Shown here piece by piece: positions 52,752-60,598 of a DNA stretch of 64,000 bases (its first letter is position 1; each line of letters opens with the position of its first letter). The DNA comes from Actinoplanes derwentensis (GTDB lineage Bacteria; Actinomycetota; Actinomycetes; Mycobacteriales; Micromonosporaceae). Where the stretch lies: the NCBI RefSeq assembly GCF_900104725.1, contig NZ_LT629758.1, positions 1,860,001 through 1,924,000 on the forward strand, in the 5' to 3' direction. Below the pieces are notes generated by a model that was not told the origin of the DNA, did not search any database, and was given only the letters and a program-made list of their open reading frames with translations. The position numbers and the translations under genes are program-made.

Positions 52752-52824
52752 TCCGAGATGGTGCAATCGGCAGCACGCCCGATTCTGGATCGGGAGGTTC
52801 GAGGTTCGAGTCCTCGTCTCGGAG
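52752..52824 (+). tRNA. tRNA-Gln (anticodon CUG)
   Basis: Acceptor TCCGAGA with TCTCGGA, anticodon arm CCCGA-TTCTGGA-TCGGG, T loop TTCGAGT. All arms fold, U33 is present, CCA is not encoded. Thirty bases separate it from the Glu gene. Confidence 0.85.
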
Positions 52825-52829
52825 CGCAC

Positions 52830-52902
52830 GCCGATGTAGCTCACCTGGTAGAGCGTCGACCTCGTAAGTCGAAGGCACCCGGTTCAAGCCCGGGCATCGG
52901 CT
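52830..52902 (+). tRNA. tRNA-Thr (anticodon CGU)
   Basis: Acceptor GCCGATG with CATCGGC, D arm GCTC/GAGC, anticodon arm TCGAC-CTCGTAA-GTCGA, T arm CCCGG-TTCAAGC-CCGGG. U33 is present. Only five bases after the Gln gene. Confidence 0.88.
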
Positions 52903-52924
52903 CTTCACACAACTGAACAATTTT

Positions 52925-53009
52925 GGATGGGCCAGCCGATGGGCGCCGGCCGCGGTCCCGAAAACCGTTGGGGGTAAAACCCGTGCGAGTTCGACTCTCG
53001 CCCCATCCG
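52925..53009 (+). tRNA. tRNA-Ser (anticodon CGA) with C33
   Basis: Acceptor GGATGGG with CCCATCC, long variable arm (GGG..CCC), T arm GCGAG-TTCGACT-CTCGC. The anticodon arm is GCGGT-CCCGAAA-ACCGT: the base before the anticodon is C instead of the nearly universal U33. Class II length (85 bases) fits serine. Confidence 0.75.
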
Positions 53010-53019
53010 CGCATGTCAC

Positions 53020-53094
53020 GTCCGGCTGGCTCAGCCTGGTAGAGCGCCGCCCCGACACGGCGGAGGACGCTGGTTCGAATCCAGCGCCGGACAC
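53020..53094 (+). tRNA. tRNA-Val (anticodon GAC) with C33
   Basis: Acceptor GTCCGGC with GCCGGAC, D arm GCTC/GAGC, anticodon arm CCGCC-CCGACAC-GGCGG, T arm GCTGG-TTCGAAT-CCAGC. Position 33 is C instead of U, the second such case in the array. Confidence 0.78.
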
Positions 53095-53098
53095 GCAG

Positions 53099-53173
53099 GG
53101 CGCAGTGGGCGAACAGGTAGAGCCGCCGGTCTTTCAAACCGGACATTTGCGGGTTCGAATCCCGTCTGCGCTG
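53099..53173 (+). tRNA. tRNA-Glu (anticodon UUC)
   Basis: Acceptor GGCGCAG with CTGCGCT (one G-U), D stem GGC/GCC, anticodon arm CCGGT-CTTTCAA-ACCGG, T arm GCGGG-TTCGAAT-CCCGT. U33 is present. Second glutamate isoacceptor of the array. Confidence 0.75.
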
Positions 53174-53206
53174 CGTTACGGCTTCACCGCGTGAAGAAGA
53201 AGCGAA

Positions 53207-53278
53207 GCCCGGCTAGCTCAGGGGAAGAGCGTCTCGTTTACACCGAGAGGGTCGGCGGTTCGAAACCGTCGCTGGGCA
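53207..53278 (+). tRNA. tRNA-Val (anticodon UAC)
   Basis: Acceptor GCCCGGC with GCTGGGC (one G-U), D arm GCTC/GAGC, anticodon arm TCTCG-TTTACAC-CGAGA, T arm GGCGG-TTCGAAA-CCGTC. U33 is present. Last tRNA of the array, followed by a terminator. Confidence 0.82.
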
Positions 53279-53282
53279 CCGG

Positions 53283-53306
53283 GGTCCCCCGCCGCAGCGG
53301 GGGACC
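53283..53306 (+). terminator. terminator of the tRNA array
   Basis: GGTCCCCC and GGGGGACC form a perfect 8-base stem with an 8-base loop, followed by a T-rich stretch. Confidence 0.65.
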
Positions 53307-53322
53307 GGTGTGGTTCTGTTGC

Positions 53323-53490
53323 TCAGACGGTCACGACGATCTTGCCGAGCGGGTGCCGGCGGGCGTAGTCGATCGCCGCCTCGACGCCGTCGTCGAGTGA
53401 GTAGCGCCGGGCGATCGGCGTGGTGAGCCGGCCCGCGGTCGCGGCCTCGGCGGAGACCCCGATAATCGATCCGGCCGTGGTGGCCCGGGC
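53323..53490 (-). pseudogene. zinc-binding dehydrogenase/quinone reductase C-terminal fragment
   Basis: The frame ends TPIARRYSLDDGVEAAIDYA, RRHPLGKIVVTV and a stop, the characteristic end of MDR-family quinone oxidoreductases. Upstream the frame continues into unrelated sequence. No cofactor-binding domain is left. It lies back to back with an AraC remnant. Confidence 0.6.
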
Positions 53491-53517
53491 GTTGGAGGCT
53501 GGTGAGGTGATCCGCCT

Positions 53518-53838
53518 CGGGCCGCAACCCACCCGGACCCGCATCCCCTCGTGCACAGCGCGATGGAGTTCATGCACGCCGAGCCCGCACGGCCATGGAC
53601 CACGACGACGCTGGCCTCCGCCCTGGAGGTCTCCCGGGCGACCCTGTCCCGCCGCTTCCGGGCGGCCATCGGGCAGAGCCCCGCCGCCTACCTGACGCAG
53701 TGGCGGATGGACCTGGCCGCGGTCCGCCTGCACTAGACCCGGGAACCGGTCGAGTCCGTCGCCGCGGCGGTCGGCTATCAGTCGGTTCCCGCCTTCAGCA
53801 GGGCTTTCGCCCGTTCCCACGGCATGACTCCCGGCTGA
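53518..53838 (+). pseudogene. AraC-family regulator C-terminus with internal stop
   Basis: The frame reads HSAMEFMHAEPARPWTTTTL, ASALEVSRATLSRRFRAAIG, QSPAAYLTQWRMDLAAVRLH, then TAG (53734-53736), then TREPVESVAAAVGYQSVPAF, SRAFARSHGMTPG and TGA. Both AraC HTH motifs are recognisable. One amber codon splits the domain between the two HTHs, and the N-terminal sensor part is missing. Confidence 0.7.
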
Positions 53839-53905
53839 TTCCGCGCCGAACGCCGCTCACCGGCGCAACCTCCCGTCCCGGAGTAACGCCGCGACGATGT
53901 GAACG

Positions 53906-54547
53906 TCAGCCGGTATTGAGGATGATGTCCTTCAATTCGGCGAGAGTCTTGATGCGGTAGGTGGCGTGGGTGAAGTCATGGGTTTTCGTGAATTCGTTGT
54001 GGACGACGGCGCAGTCGATGCCGGCCGCCACGGCTGAGTTCAGCCCTCGGGAGGAATCCTCGACGACCAGGGCCTCATCGTTGGTGGCACCGAAGCGCTT
54101 CAAGCCGGTCAGGTACGGTTCCGGATGCGGCTTGGGCAGCCTGTAGTCCTCGCGGACGAGGGCGAAGTCCATGAACCGCATGATCTGGCGCTTCTCGTGG
54201 ATCACCGCGAAATCCGCACGTTTCGCTGTCGTCACGATGGCCATGCGGACGTGTTCCGCCAGTTCTGCCAGGGTCTCGACGACGCCCTCGATCTCGATGG
54301 CCTCAGTTCTGAGGTACCCCTGGTAATAGGCATCGCGAATCACGCGCTGTCGGCTGATCAGCTGGTCATCGATGCCTGCCGCCCTGGCTTGGGCCCACGT
54401 TCCCGCACTCTGTCCCATGTCGTGGAGGTATTGATCCTTGTCCAGAGCGAAACCGATGTCCGCCAGGGCGCGTTCGCCAGCTCGGAAATACCAGAACTCG
54501 GTGTCCACCAGCACGCCGTCGTGGTCGAAGAGGATGTACTTCCGCAC
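53906..54547 (-). CDS. HAD-superfamily phosphatase (beta-phosphoglucomutase-like)
   Basis: 213 residues. Motif I FDHDGVLVDTE, motif II VTTAKRADF (Thr/Ser of motif II), motif III Lys in RLPKPHPEPYL and motif IV VVEDSSRGLNSAVAAG form the Rossmann-like HAD core, with a helical C1 cap between motifs I and II. The motif I ending DGVLVDTE is that of small sugar phosphatases and phosphoglucomutases. Codon usage is less GC-rich than in most neighbours, which suggests recent acquisition. The substrate is unknown. Confidence 0.88.
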   Translation of the reverse strand: MRKYILFDHDGVLVDTEFWYFRAGERALADIGFALDKDQYLHDMGQSAGTWAQARAAGIDDQLISRQRVIRDAYYQGYLRTEAIEIEGVVETLAELAEHVRMAIVTTAKRADFAVIHEKRQIMRFMDFALVREDYRLPKPHPEPYLTGLKRFGATNDEALVVEDSSRGLNSAVAAGIDCAVVHNEFTKTHDFTHATYRIKTLAELKDIILNTG

Positions 54548-54561
54548 GGTCCTGGGCCCCT

Positions 54562-55203
54562 TCAGGCGTTGGTTACATTGAGAAGTGGCGATTCGTGCCG
54601 ACTGCCGATGGAGAGCTGGTAACCGTCGCCGGACGGGTAGCTGATGGCCACGATGCCGGGTGCCACGTGGATGATGGTGTCCTGTTCCGGGAACGACGCC
54701 GGGGACACGGGCACCCGGGTCAGGCCGGCGACGAATCGGTCCCGCTGCTGCTCGGTGATCTCGAAGTGTGCGGTGTGCGGTGCCGACATCGCCGCCTCGA
54801 CGAGAACGAACTGCAGCAGCACGCCACTGAGGGGCTCGGGGTCCGGTTCGCCGTCGTCGTACACCGTTGGGTCGTCGTCTTCGGGGTTGATGACCTTGAC
54901 CCAGATGCCCTGGTTCTCGGCGGCGAAGACGACACCGCCCTCGTCCTCGTCGTATTCCAGTTCGTGCGGCGGGTAGACGCTGTTGTGCACGCCGTAGATC
55001 ACCGGTTTGCGGGCGGCGAGCTGGTAGAAGACCTCCAGCGCGGCGGGAACCGGCACCGGACTGTCGAGTTCTTCCGGCGCGACCGGCGGAACGTCGGCGT
55101 ACCAGTCGTTCAGGAAAGCGCGCATTGCGGCGATCCTGTCGTTCGGGACGTCGGCGAGCCAGTCGATCACCGGAGGATCATAGGGGCGGGGCCGGCGACT
55201 CAC
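54562..55203 (-). CDS. SUKH/SMI1-like protein, putative immunity protein
   Basis: 213 residues from a GTG. The central part ALEVFYQLAARKPVIYGVHN, DEDEGGVVFAAENQGIWVKV and DPTVYDDGEP resembles the SMI1/KNR4 (SUKH) fold, where a helix-rich start is followed by strands ending in the QG(x)W...DPPVW-type motif. SUKH proteins often protect against polymorphic toxins, but members with other roles exist. No toxin gene is adjacent in the window. The gene is 15 bases from the HAD gene on the same strand and may be cotranscribed with it. Confidence 0.5.
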   Translation of the reverse strand: MSRRPRPYDPPVIDWLADVPNDRIAAMRAFLNDWYADVPPVAPEELDSPVPVPAALEVFYQLAARKPVIYGVHNSVYPPHELEYDEDEGGVVFAAENQGIWVKVINPEDDDPTVYDDGEPDPEPLSGVLLQFVLVEAAMSAPHTAHFEITEQQRDRFVAGLTRVPVSPASFPEQDTIIHVAPGIVAISYPSGDGYQLSIGSRHESPLLNVTNA

Positions 55204-55290
55204 GGCTCTGGGTTGCGGCGTAAGCGGCGGGGGTGGTGCCGTAACACTGCTCGAGGACTCGGATGTGGATTGACCGGCCGTAGCCGTCCT
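55178..55290 (-). pseudogene. possible AraC C-terminal fragment
   Basis: HIRVLEQCYGTTPAAYAATQ followed by a stop resembles the last helix of AraC proteins (FGTTPAAYR). It overlaps the start of the SUKH-like gene in another frame. The evidence is short and weak. Confidence 0.25.
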
Positions 55291-55474
55291 CGTTCGGCGG
55301 ATGAGCCGCCGGTGCCTTTCTGGCGCCGATATCCGAATGGATCGGCGCGCATATTCAAGACGTGTGCACTATCGGCTGTCATCGGCGGCCCGAATGGTCG
55401 ATCGGGGTTGGCGGAACGCAATCGTGGGCAAGGCCGGAGCCGTACCGAAGTCCACTGAGGTGAAGGAGCGCACG

Positions 55475-56107
55475 ATGGGTACCCGGACGATGCGATTCGC
55501 TCTGCTCGGCGCGATGTCCGCGGGTGTGGTGTTCACCCAGCAGGCCTGCGCCGACGGCACCGCCGTCGAACCGGTTGCGGCACCCGCCGCTTCGGAGACT
55601 ACGGCCGCGACTGCGGCGTCACCGTCGGAGACGGAGAGCACCAGCCCGGACGAGGGCGCGGTTCCGGTGTGCAAGACCGCTGACCTCGAGGCGAACATCA
55701 CGCTGCAGCCGGACAGCACGGGTGACACCCGGAAGGGCCTGGTTACGCTGACCAACAAGTCCGACATCGAGTGCGGCGTCCACGGCCGCGCCGCGATCGC
55801 GCTGAAGAACCCGGCCGACGAGGTGGTCGACGTGCCGACCGAGAACGTCGAGGAACCCGGCGAGTCGATCCGGACCGCCCTCAAGTCCGGCTCCAGCGTC
55901 TACCAGGGCATCAAGTGGACGATCTGCGACAAGGGTGACTCGACCTGCGGCGCCGGTAACACCCTGGTCTTCAGCCTGGACGGGTCCACCGACGCCAAGC
56001 CGGCGAAGCTGTCGAACTTCCCCGCCCCGGAGAAGAACGAGATCACCATGAAGTCGCTGCAGATCGGCACGATCCAGCCCAGCCGTCAGGGTGTCGTCGC
56101 CTGGTGA
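55475..56107 (+). CDS. exported DUF4232 protein
   Basis: 210 residues from the ATG at 55475, which has GAAGGAG upstream. A signal peptide (MRFALLGAMSAGVVFTQQACA) includes a lipobox-like QQAC, so it may be a lipoprotein. A Thr/Ser-rich linker and a DUF4232 domain follow with cysteine pairs (PVCKTADLE, IECGVHG, WTICDKGDSTCGAG). It is a paralogue of the protein at 15534; they share the arrangement VVDVPTE and SLQIG/LRVGPFQ. The end overlaps the convergent GlxA gene by 22 bases. Confidence 0.78.
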   Translation: MGTRTMRFALLGAMSAGVVFTQQACADGTAVEPVAAPAASETTAATAASPSETESTSPDEGAVPVCKTADLEANITLQPDSTGDTRKGLVTLTNKSDIECGVHGRAAIALKNPADEVVDVPTENVEEPGESIRTALKSGSSVYQGIKWTICDKGDSTCGAGNTLVFSLDGSTDAKPAKLSNFPAPEKNEITMKSLQIGTIQPSRQGVVAW

Positions 56108-57093
56108 CAGCCGGGTGCCCGAAAGGTCTTGCGGTAGGCGGTCGGTGGTAGGCCCAAGGTGGTCTGCAAGTGTCTACGGAGCAGGGTGGCGCTGCCGAAA
56201 CCGACCGCCGCCGCGACCCGGTCGACCGGGAGATCGCTGGTCTCCAGCAGATGGCGGGCGTGGTCGACACGCTGCTGGATCAGCCACTGGTTGGGGCTGC
56301 TGCCGGTTTCGGCGGTGAATCGGCGGCTGAACGTGCGCACGCTCATGTTGGCGTGGGCGGCCAGGTCGGTCAAAGCCAGTGGTTCACCGAGCCGGGACAA
56401 AGCCCATTCGCGGGTACGGGTGGTCGAGGTGTCCGTCTGCCGCGGCACCACACGCTCGATGAACTGGGCCTGGCCGCCGTCGCGCCAGGGTGCTATCACG
56501 CACCGCCGGGCGGCGGAGCCGGCGATCGCGGCGCCGTGGTCGCGGCGGACCAGGTGCAGGCACAGGTCGATGCCGGCGGCTGCTCCGGCACTGGTCAGGA
56601 TGCGGCCGTTGTCGACGAACAGCACACTCGGGTCCAGGTCGACGTGCGGGAACAAGCGGGTGAACTCGTCGGCCAGCGCCCAGTGAGTGGTGGCCCGGAG
56701 CCCGTCGAGCAGCCCGGCCGCCGCGAGGATGAACGACGAGGTGCACAGGCTGACGATGCGGGTGCCGGGGCGGATCAGGGCCAGCGCGGCACTCACCTCC
56801 GGGGGCAGCGAGCCGGAACGCAACATTCGCGTGGTGGGCTCCTGAGTGGCGACGACGACCGTGTCCGCGGTGTGCAGGGCCTGCTCGTCGTGCTGGACAC
56901 CGATCGTGTAACCGGCGCTGGTGGCGACGGGGGCGCCACCGATCGAGCAGGTGATCACCTCGTACAGCCGCCGGCCCTGGTCGTTGATCGCCTCGTTGAA
57001 GACCCGGGACGGGATGCCGAGGTCGAACGGGATCACGTCGTCGAGGGCCAGGACCGCGACCCGATGCGGGTTGGCCGGATTTTTGCGCACCAT
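56086..57093 (-). CDS. GlxA family regulator (DJ-1/PfpI-like domain plus AraC HTH)
   Basis: 335 residues. The N-terminal class I glutamine amidotransferase-like domain has SLCTSSFILAAAGLLDGLRATTHWALADEF (nucleophile-elbow Cys). The C-terminal double HTH of AraC type is REWALSRLGEPLALTDLAAHANMSVRTFSRRFTAETGSSPNQWLI and RVAAAVGFGSATLLRRHLQTTLGLPPTAYRKTF. Divergent from the quinone oxidoreductase gene by about 50 bases, so it probably regulates that gene in response to a small metabolite. Confidence 0.92.
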   Translation of the reverse strand: MVRKNPANPHRVAVLALDDVIPFDLGIPSRVFNEAINDQGRRLYEVITCSIGGAPVATSAGYTIGVQHDEQALHTADTVVVATQEPTTRMLRSGSLPPEVSAALALIRPGTRIVSLCTSSFILAAAGLLDGLRATTHWALADEFTRLFPHVDLDPSVLFVDNGRILTSAGAAAGIDLCLHLVRRDHGAAIAGSAARRCVIAPWRDGGQAQFIERVVPRQTDTSTTRTREWALSRLGEPLALTDLAAHANMSVRTFSRRFTAETGSSPNQWLIQQRVDHARHLLETSDLPVDRVAAAVGFGSATLLRRHLQTTLGLPPTAYRKTFRAPGCHQATTP

Positions 57094-57143
57094 GTCATAT
57101 TAGCCACTCGTCGGTGGTCCGGAACGCGCCGACGATGGTCGAC

Positions 57144-58106
57144 ATGACTTCTTCCACCATGCGTGCCGTGACCCAGCTGACCTTCGGCGGTCCCGAGGTT
57201 CTGCAGGTCAGCGATGTTCCCAAGCCGGTGCCACTGCCCACCGAGGTCCTGGTCCGGGTGACCGCCGCCGGGGTCAACCCGGTCGACTGGAAGACCCGCG
57301 AGGGCTCCGGGATGGCCGGGGTGCTCGGTGCGCCGCCGTTCATCCCGGGCTGGGACGTGGCCGGGGTCGTCGAGGAGACCGGCTTCGGTGTGACCACCCT
57401 CGCCGTCGGTGACGAGGTGTACGGGATGCCGTGGTTCCCGCGCGCCGCTGGTGGTTACGCCGAGTATGTGACCGCCCCGTCCCGCCAGTTCGCCCGCAAG
57501 CCGAAGTCGGCCACGATGGAGCAGGCCGCGGCCGTCCCGCTCGCCGCGCTGACCGCCTGGCAGGCACTGTTCGACACGGCGGGTGTCACCGAGGGTCAGC
57601 GGGTTCTGATCACGGCGGCGGCCGGTGGGGTCGGGCATTTCGCCGTCCAGTTCGCCCGCCTGCGCGGCGCCGAGGTCATCGCGACTGCCAGTGCCCGCAA
57701 CGCCTCGTGGCTGACCGGCCTGGGTGCGAGCACCGTGATCGACTACACCAGCACCCGGTTCGAACACGAGGTCAGCGACGTCGACGTGGTGATCGACCTG
57801 GTCGGCAACCAGGACGACACCAGCCTGCGCGCCCTGACGGCGCTGCGGCCCGGCGGCCTGCTGGTCGCCGTCCCGTCCGGCGTCTCGCCCGAGGTCCGGT
57901 CCGCCGCACTGGCGCAGGGCAGGCGGTTCAGCTCGTTCCTCGTCGAGCCGGACGGCCCCGCCCTGGCCCGGATCGCCGCCCACATCGACGCGGGTGACGT
58001 GCACGTCGAACTCGACCGGGTGCTGCCGCTGGACGCGGCCGGCAAGGCCCACGAGGCGGTGGCCGCCGGCCACACCCGCGGCAAGATCGTCCTCCGGATC
58101 GGCTGA
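57144..58106 (+). CDS. NADP-dependent quinone oxidoreductase (MDR family)
   Basis: 320 residues from the ATG at 57144; an ATG at 57135 is a close alternative. It lacks the structural zinc cysteines. VRVTAAGVNPVDWKTREG, GWDVAGVVEETG, GDEVYGMPWFPRAAGGYAEYV, nucleotide-binding AAAGGVGHFAVQFARLRGAEVIATAS and the last strand HTRGKIVLRIG mark the QOR branch. It reduces quinones or enals with NADPH. Control by the divergent GlxA gene is likely. Confidence 0.92.
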   Translation: MTSSTMRAVTQLTFGGPEVLQVSDVPKPVPLPTEVLVRVTAAGVNPVDWKTREGSGMAGVLGAPPFIPGWDVAGVVEETGFGVTTLAVGDEVYGMPWFPRAAGGYAEYVTAPSRQFARKPKSATMEQAAAVPLAALTAWQALFDTAGVTEGQRVLITAAAGGVGHFAVQFARLRGAEVIATASARNASWLTGLGASTVIDYTSTRFEHEVSDVDVVIDLVGNQDDTSLRALTALRPGGLLVAVPSGVSPEVRSAALAQGRRFSSFLVEPDGPALARIAAHIDAGDVHVELDRVLPLDAAGKAHEAVAAGHTRGKIVLRIG

Positions 58107-58131
58107 GGCCCGGGGGTCGTACGCTGCGGGA

Positions 58132-59070
58132 ATGGTTCTTCGGTTCGCTGCCCTGGTGGTGCGTCGGCGTAGTGGGATCCTGCTCGCCGCGATGGTTCTC
58201 GCCGTGGTCGGCGTCGGTGTCGCGGCCGGTGCCGATCAGGAACCGGACGGGATTCTCGGGACCGCCTTCGGGGCGGCGGCGGTCGCACTCATCCTGGGGG
58301 CGGTGGTGTCGGTCGCTCTGCGGTGGCGGGGCACTGCCGGGTTCGAGGTCGACGCCGAGCGCCGGGTGTTCCGTACGCCGCGCCAGGCCCCTCCGGTTTT
58401 CGTCGGGTTGTTCATGATCGGTGCGTGGGCGGGTTTCGCAACGATCGGCGGTTGGTTGTGGGCGCACGGTGACCCGGACCGGGGCTGGATCCCCTTCGTC
58501 CTGGCGATGACCGCCGGTGTGCTGGTGGCCGGGCCGTTCGCCTGGCGGGGGACCGGTTTCGCGCTGAGCGCCGACGGGATCCGCGCGGACCGGCCGGCCG
58601 GGCGGGTGGTGATCGGCTGGGCGGCTCTCGCGCCGGGCCCGATCACGCACGCCGAGCAGCACCTGGACCTGACGATCGCCGACCCTGCGCAGATCACCCG
58701 GCAAGGTGTCGCCTGGCGTCCGCGGCGGCTGGCGTTCGAGCAGATGACGCCGGAGTTCGCCGCCGCTGTCGTGCGGCACTACGTCGAACACCCCGGCGAC
58801 CGGGCCGGGATCGGCACCGAGGCCGAGCACCGGCGGCTCACCGAGATGTTCGGTCTGACGCTGCGGCCCGCGGGCCCGCCGCCGGCGCGGGGCCGGGTCG
58901 TGGTGCTCGCGATCGGCGCGGTGCTGCTGTTCGGGGCCGGGATCACCGTTCAGGCGATCGAAGCGGGCTTCGCGATCCGGGTCGTTGGGACGCTGCTCGC
59001 TCTGCTCGGTCTCGGGCTCGGTGGGAAAGCGTTCCGGGGTGCCCGGGCCCGGAAGTTACTTGCAGGTTAA
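58132..59070 (+). CDS. membrane protein (312 aa)
   Basis: Six or so membrane segments: two near the N-terminus (about 17-33 and 43-61), two in the middle (about 91-108 and 117-138), and two near the C-terminus after a soluble part. The soluble part (about 140-245) contains LSADGIRADRPAGRVVIGWAAL, a PH-like strand pattern, and VRHYVEHPGDRAGIGTEAEHRRL. No named family is recognised. It begins 26 bases after the quinone reductase and may share its transcript. Confidence 0.6.
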   Translation: MVLRFAALVVRRRSGILLAAMVLAVVGVGVAAGADQEPDGILGTAFGAAAVALILGAVVSVALRWRGTAGFEVDAERRVFRTPRQAPPVFVGLFMIGAWAGFATIGGWLWAHGDPDRGWIPFVLAMTAGVLVAGPFAWRGTGFALSADGIRADRPAGRVVIGWAALAPGPITHAEQHLDLTIADPAQITRQGVAWRPRRLAFEQMTPEFAAAVVRHYVEHPGDRAGIGTEAEHRRLTEMFGLTLRPAGPPPARGRVVVLAIGAVLLFGAGITVQAIEAGFAIRVVGTLLALLGLGLGGKAFRGARARKLLAG

Positions 59071-59184
59071 AGAAAGCCGAGGGTGCTGAACAGAACGGAT
59101 CACTGCGGTTCCAGGGCTGCGCAGTCTGTCCAGCAGAACCGCCGTCGTTTGCGCAGAAGGTCCGGTGCTGTGACGCTTCGCCGC

Positions 59185-59805
59185 ATGATCGACACCCTGG
59201 AGAAGCCGGCGGCAGTACGGCACACCCGCACCGAGGACGCCGTCAGCATCGTCACCGGGGCGTTCGTGGCGTCACTCGGGCTGTTCCTGCTGCAAGCGGG
59301 CGGTATCGCGACCGGTGGCACCGCCGGGCTCGGGCTGCTGATCGAACGTGTCTCCGGCTGGCCTCTCGCGGCCGTGTTCGTCCTGGTGAACGTGCCGTTC
59401 GTGCTGCTCGCGATCAGCCGTCGCGGGTGGGAGTTCACGCTGCGGTCGGCGGCCGGGGTCGGGCTGGTGTCGGCGTTCTCGCTGCTACACCCGGCGATGA
59501 TGCCGCAGGTCCAGATGGCCCCGTTGTACGCGACGATCACCGGCAACGTGGCCACCGCCATCGGTATCCTGATCATCTTTCGGCACGGCGGCAGCCTCGG
59601 TGGCTTCGGCGTCCTCGCCCTGATCGGCCAGGACCGGTTCGGATGGCGGGCCGGTTATGTGCAGATGGCGCTCGACTCGGTCGTGGTGCTGCTGTCGCTG
59701 TTCGTGTTGCCGGTCGGTGCCGCCCTGCTGTCCGCGGCCGGTGCGGTGGTGCTCAACCTGGTGCTGGCGATGAACCACCGGCCGGGCCGTTACCTGGGTG
59801 CCTGA
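59185..59805 (+). CDS. YitT family membrane protein
   Basis: 206 residues from the ATG at 59185; the earlier ATG at 59083 has no ribosome site. Five or six membrane segments with GIATGGTAGLGLLIERVSGW, LVNVPFVLLAISRRGWEFTLRS and RHGGSLGGFGVLAL follow the YitT/DUF161 pattern (GGxxGLGLLL and GGSxGG repeats). The C-terminal DUF2179 domain of longer members is absent. The role is unknown; it may be a transporter. A Nur box lies just after it. Confidence 0.75.
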   Translation: MIDTLEKPAAVRHTRTEDAVSIVTGAFVASLGLFLLQAGGIATGGTAGLGLLIERVSGWPLAAVFVLVNVPFVLLAISRRGWEFTLRSAAGVGLVSAFSLLHPAMMPQVQMAPLYATITGNVATAIGILIIFRHGGSLGGFGVLALIGQDRFGWRAGYVQMALDSVVVLLSLFVLPVGAALLSAAGAVVLNLVLAMNHRPGRYLGA

Positions 59806-59815
59806 CATCCCATAG

Positions 59816-59832
59816 TTGCCAGAGCTATGCAA
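59816..59832. promoter_or_regulatory. Nur box upstream of cbiM
   Basis: TTGCCAGAGCTATGCAA fits the actinomycete nickel-regulator (Nur) consensus tTGCaa-N5-ttGCAA at 10 of 12 positions. It lies 70 bases before the cbiM start, and TTGCCA can serve as its -35. Confidence 0.65.
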
Positions 59833-59902
59833 CAACACAATGGTGTCAATATGCTGCCTCTGAGGCCGGTTCACTGCCCCGGTCGTTCAGAGGAGAAACA
59901 CG

Positions 59903-60598
59903 ATGCATGTTGAGGCGATGCACATCGCCAACGGGATCATCAACGGTCCCGTCTCGGCGATCTTCCTGGTGATCGCGGTGGCCGGCCTCGCGGTGTGCGT
60001 GTGGCGGGCCAAAGCCGATCTCGATGACCGGCTGGCGCCGATGGCCGGACTGGTCGCGGCCTTCATCTTCGCCGTGCAGATGCTCAACTTCGGTGTGCTG
60101 CCCGGTGTCTCCGGTCACCTGCTCGGCGGCACCCTTGCGGTGATCCTGGTCGGCCCGTGGGTCGGCGCCCTGTGCGTGGCCACCGTCCTGATCGTGCAGG
60201 CGCTGGTCTTCGGCGACGGCGGCCTCACCGCTCTCGGGCTCAACATCACCAACATGGCCCTGATCGGGGCGGCGGCGGCGTACCTGCTGGTCGCTCTGCT
60301 CCTGCGCGTCCTGCCGAAGACCGCGGCCGGTCTCGGGGCCACCGCCCTGATCGCGTCGATCGCCGGTGTCGTGCTGGCGTCCCAGGGCTTCGTCCTGGAG
60401 TACGCGCTGGGCGGTACCACCGACCTGTCCCTGACCGGGATCGCCGCCACGATGGCCGGGGTGCACGTGCTGATCGGTATCGGTGAGGGCCTGATCGCCG
60501 CCACCACCGTGGTCACCGTCGCCAAGGTCCGCCCCGACCTGGTCTACGCGTTGCGCGCGTTCCGCAAGCCGATCCTCACCGCGGGAGTCGTCGCATGA
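59903..60598 (+). CDS. cbiM: CbiM/NikM-type nickel or cobalt ECF transporter S-component
   Basis: 231 residues with AGAGGAG before the ATG. MHVEAMHIANGIINGPVSAI begins with the Met-His pair that binds the metal in CbiM/NikM proteins (a second MH follows at residue 6). About seven membrane segments follow, with QMLNFGVLPGVSGHLLGGTLAVILVGPW containing the conserved histidine and GG motif, and LNITNMALIG. It carries Ni2+ or Co2+. The Nur boxes nearby favour nickel. Confidence 0.9.
   Translation: MHVEAMHIANGIINGPVSAIFLVIAVAGLAVCVWRAKADLDDRLAPMAGLVAAFIFAVQMLNFGVLPGVSGHLLGGTLAVILVGPWVGALCVATVLIVQALVFGDGGLTALGLNITNMALIGAAAAYLLVALLLRVLPKTAAGLGATALIASIAGVVLASQGFVLEYALGGTTDLSLTGIAATMAGVHVLIGIGEGLIAATTVVTVAKVRPDLVYALRAFRKPILTAGVVA

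Noticed and set aside
52640..53400. Several open frames of 60-136 codons on both strands over the tRNA array
   Set aside because: They run through well-folded tRNA genes,and their translations have no protein character.
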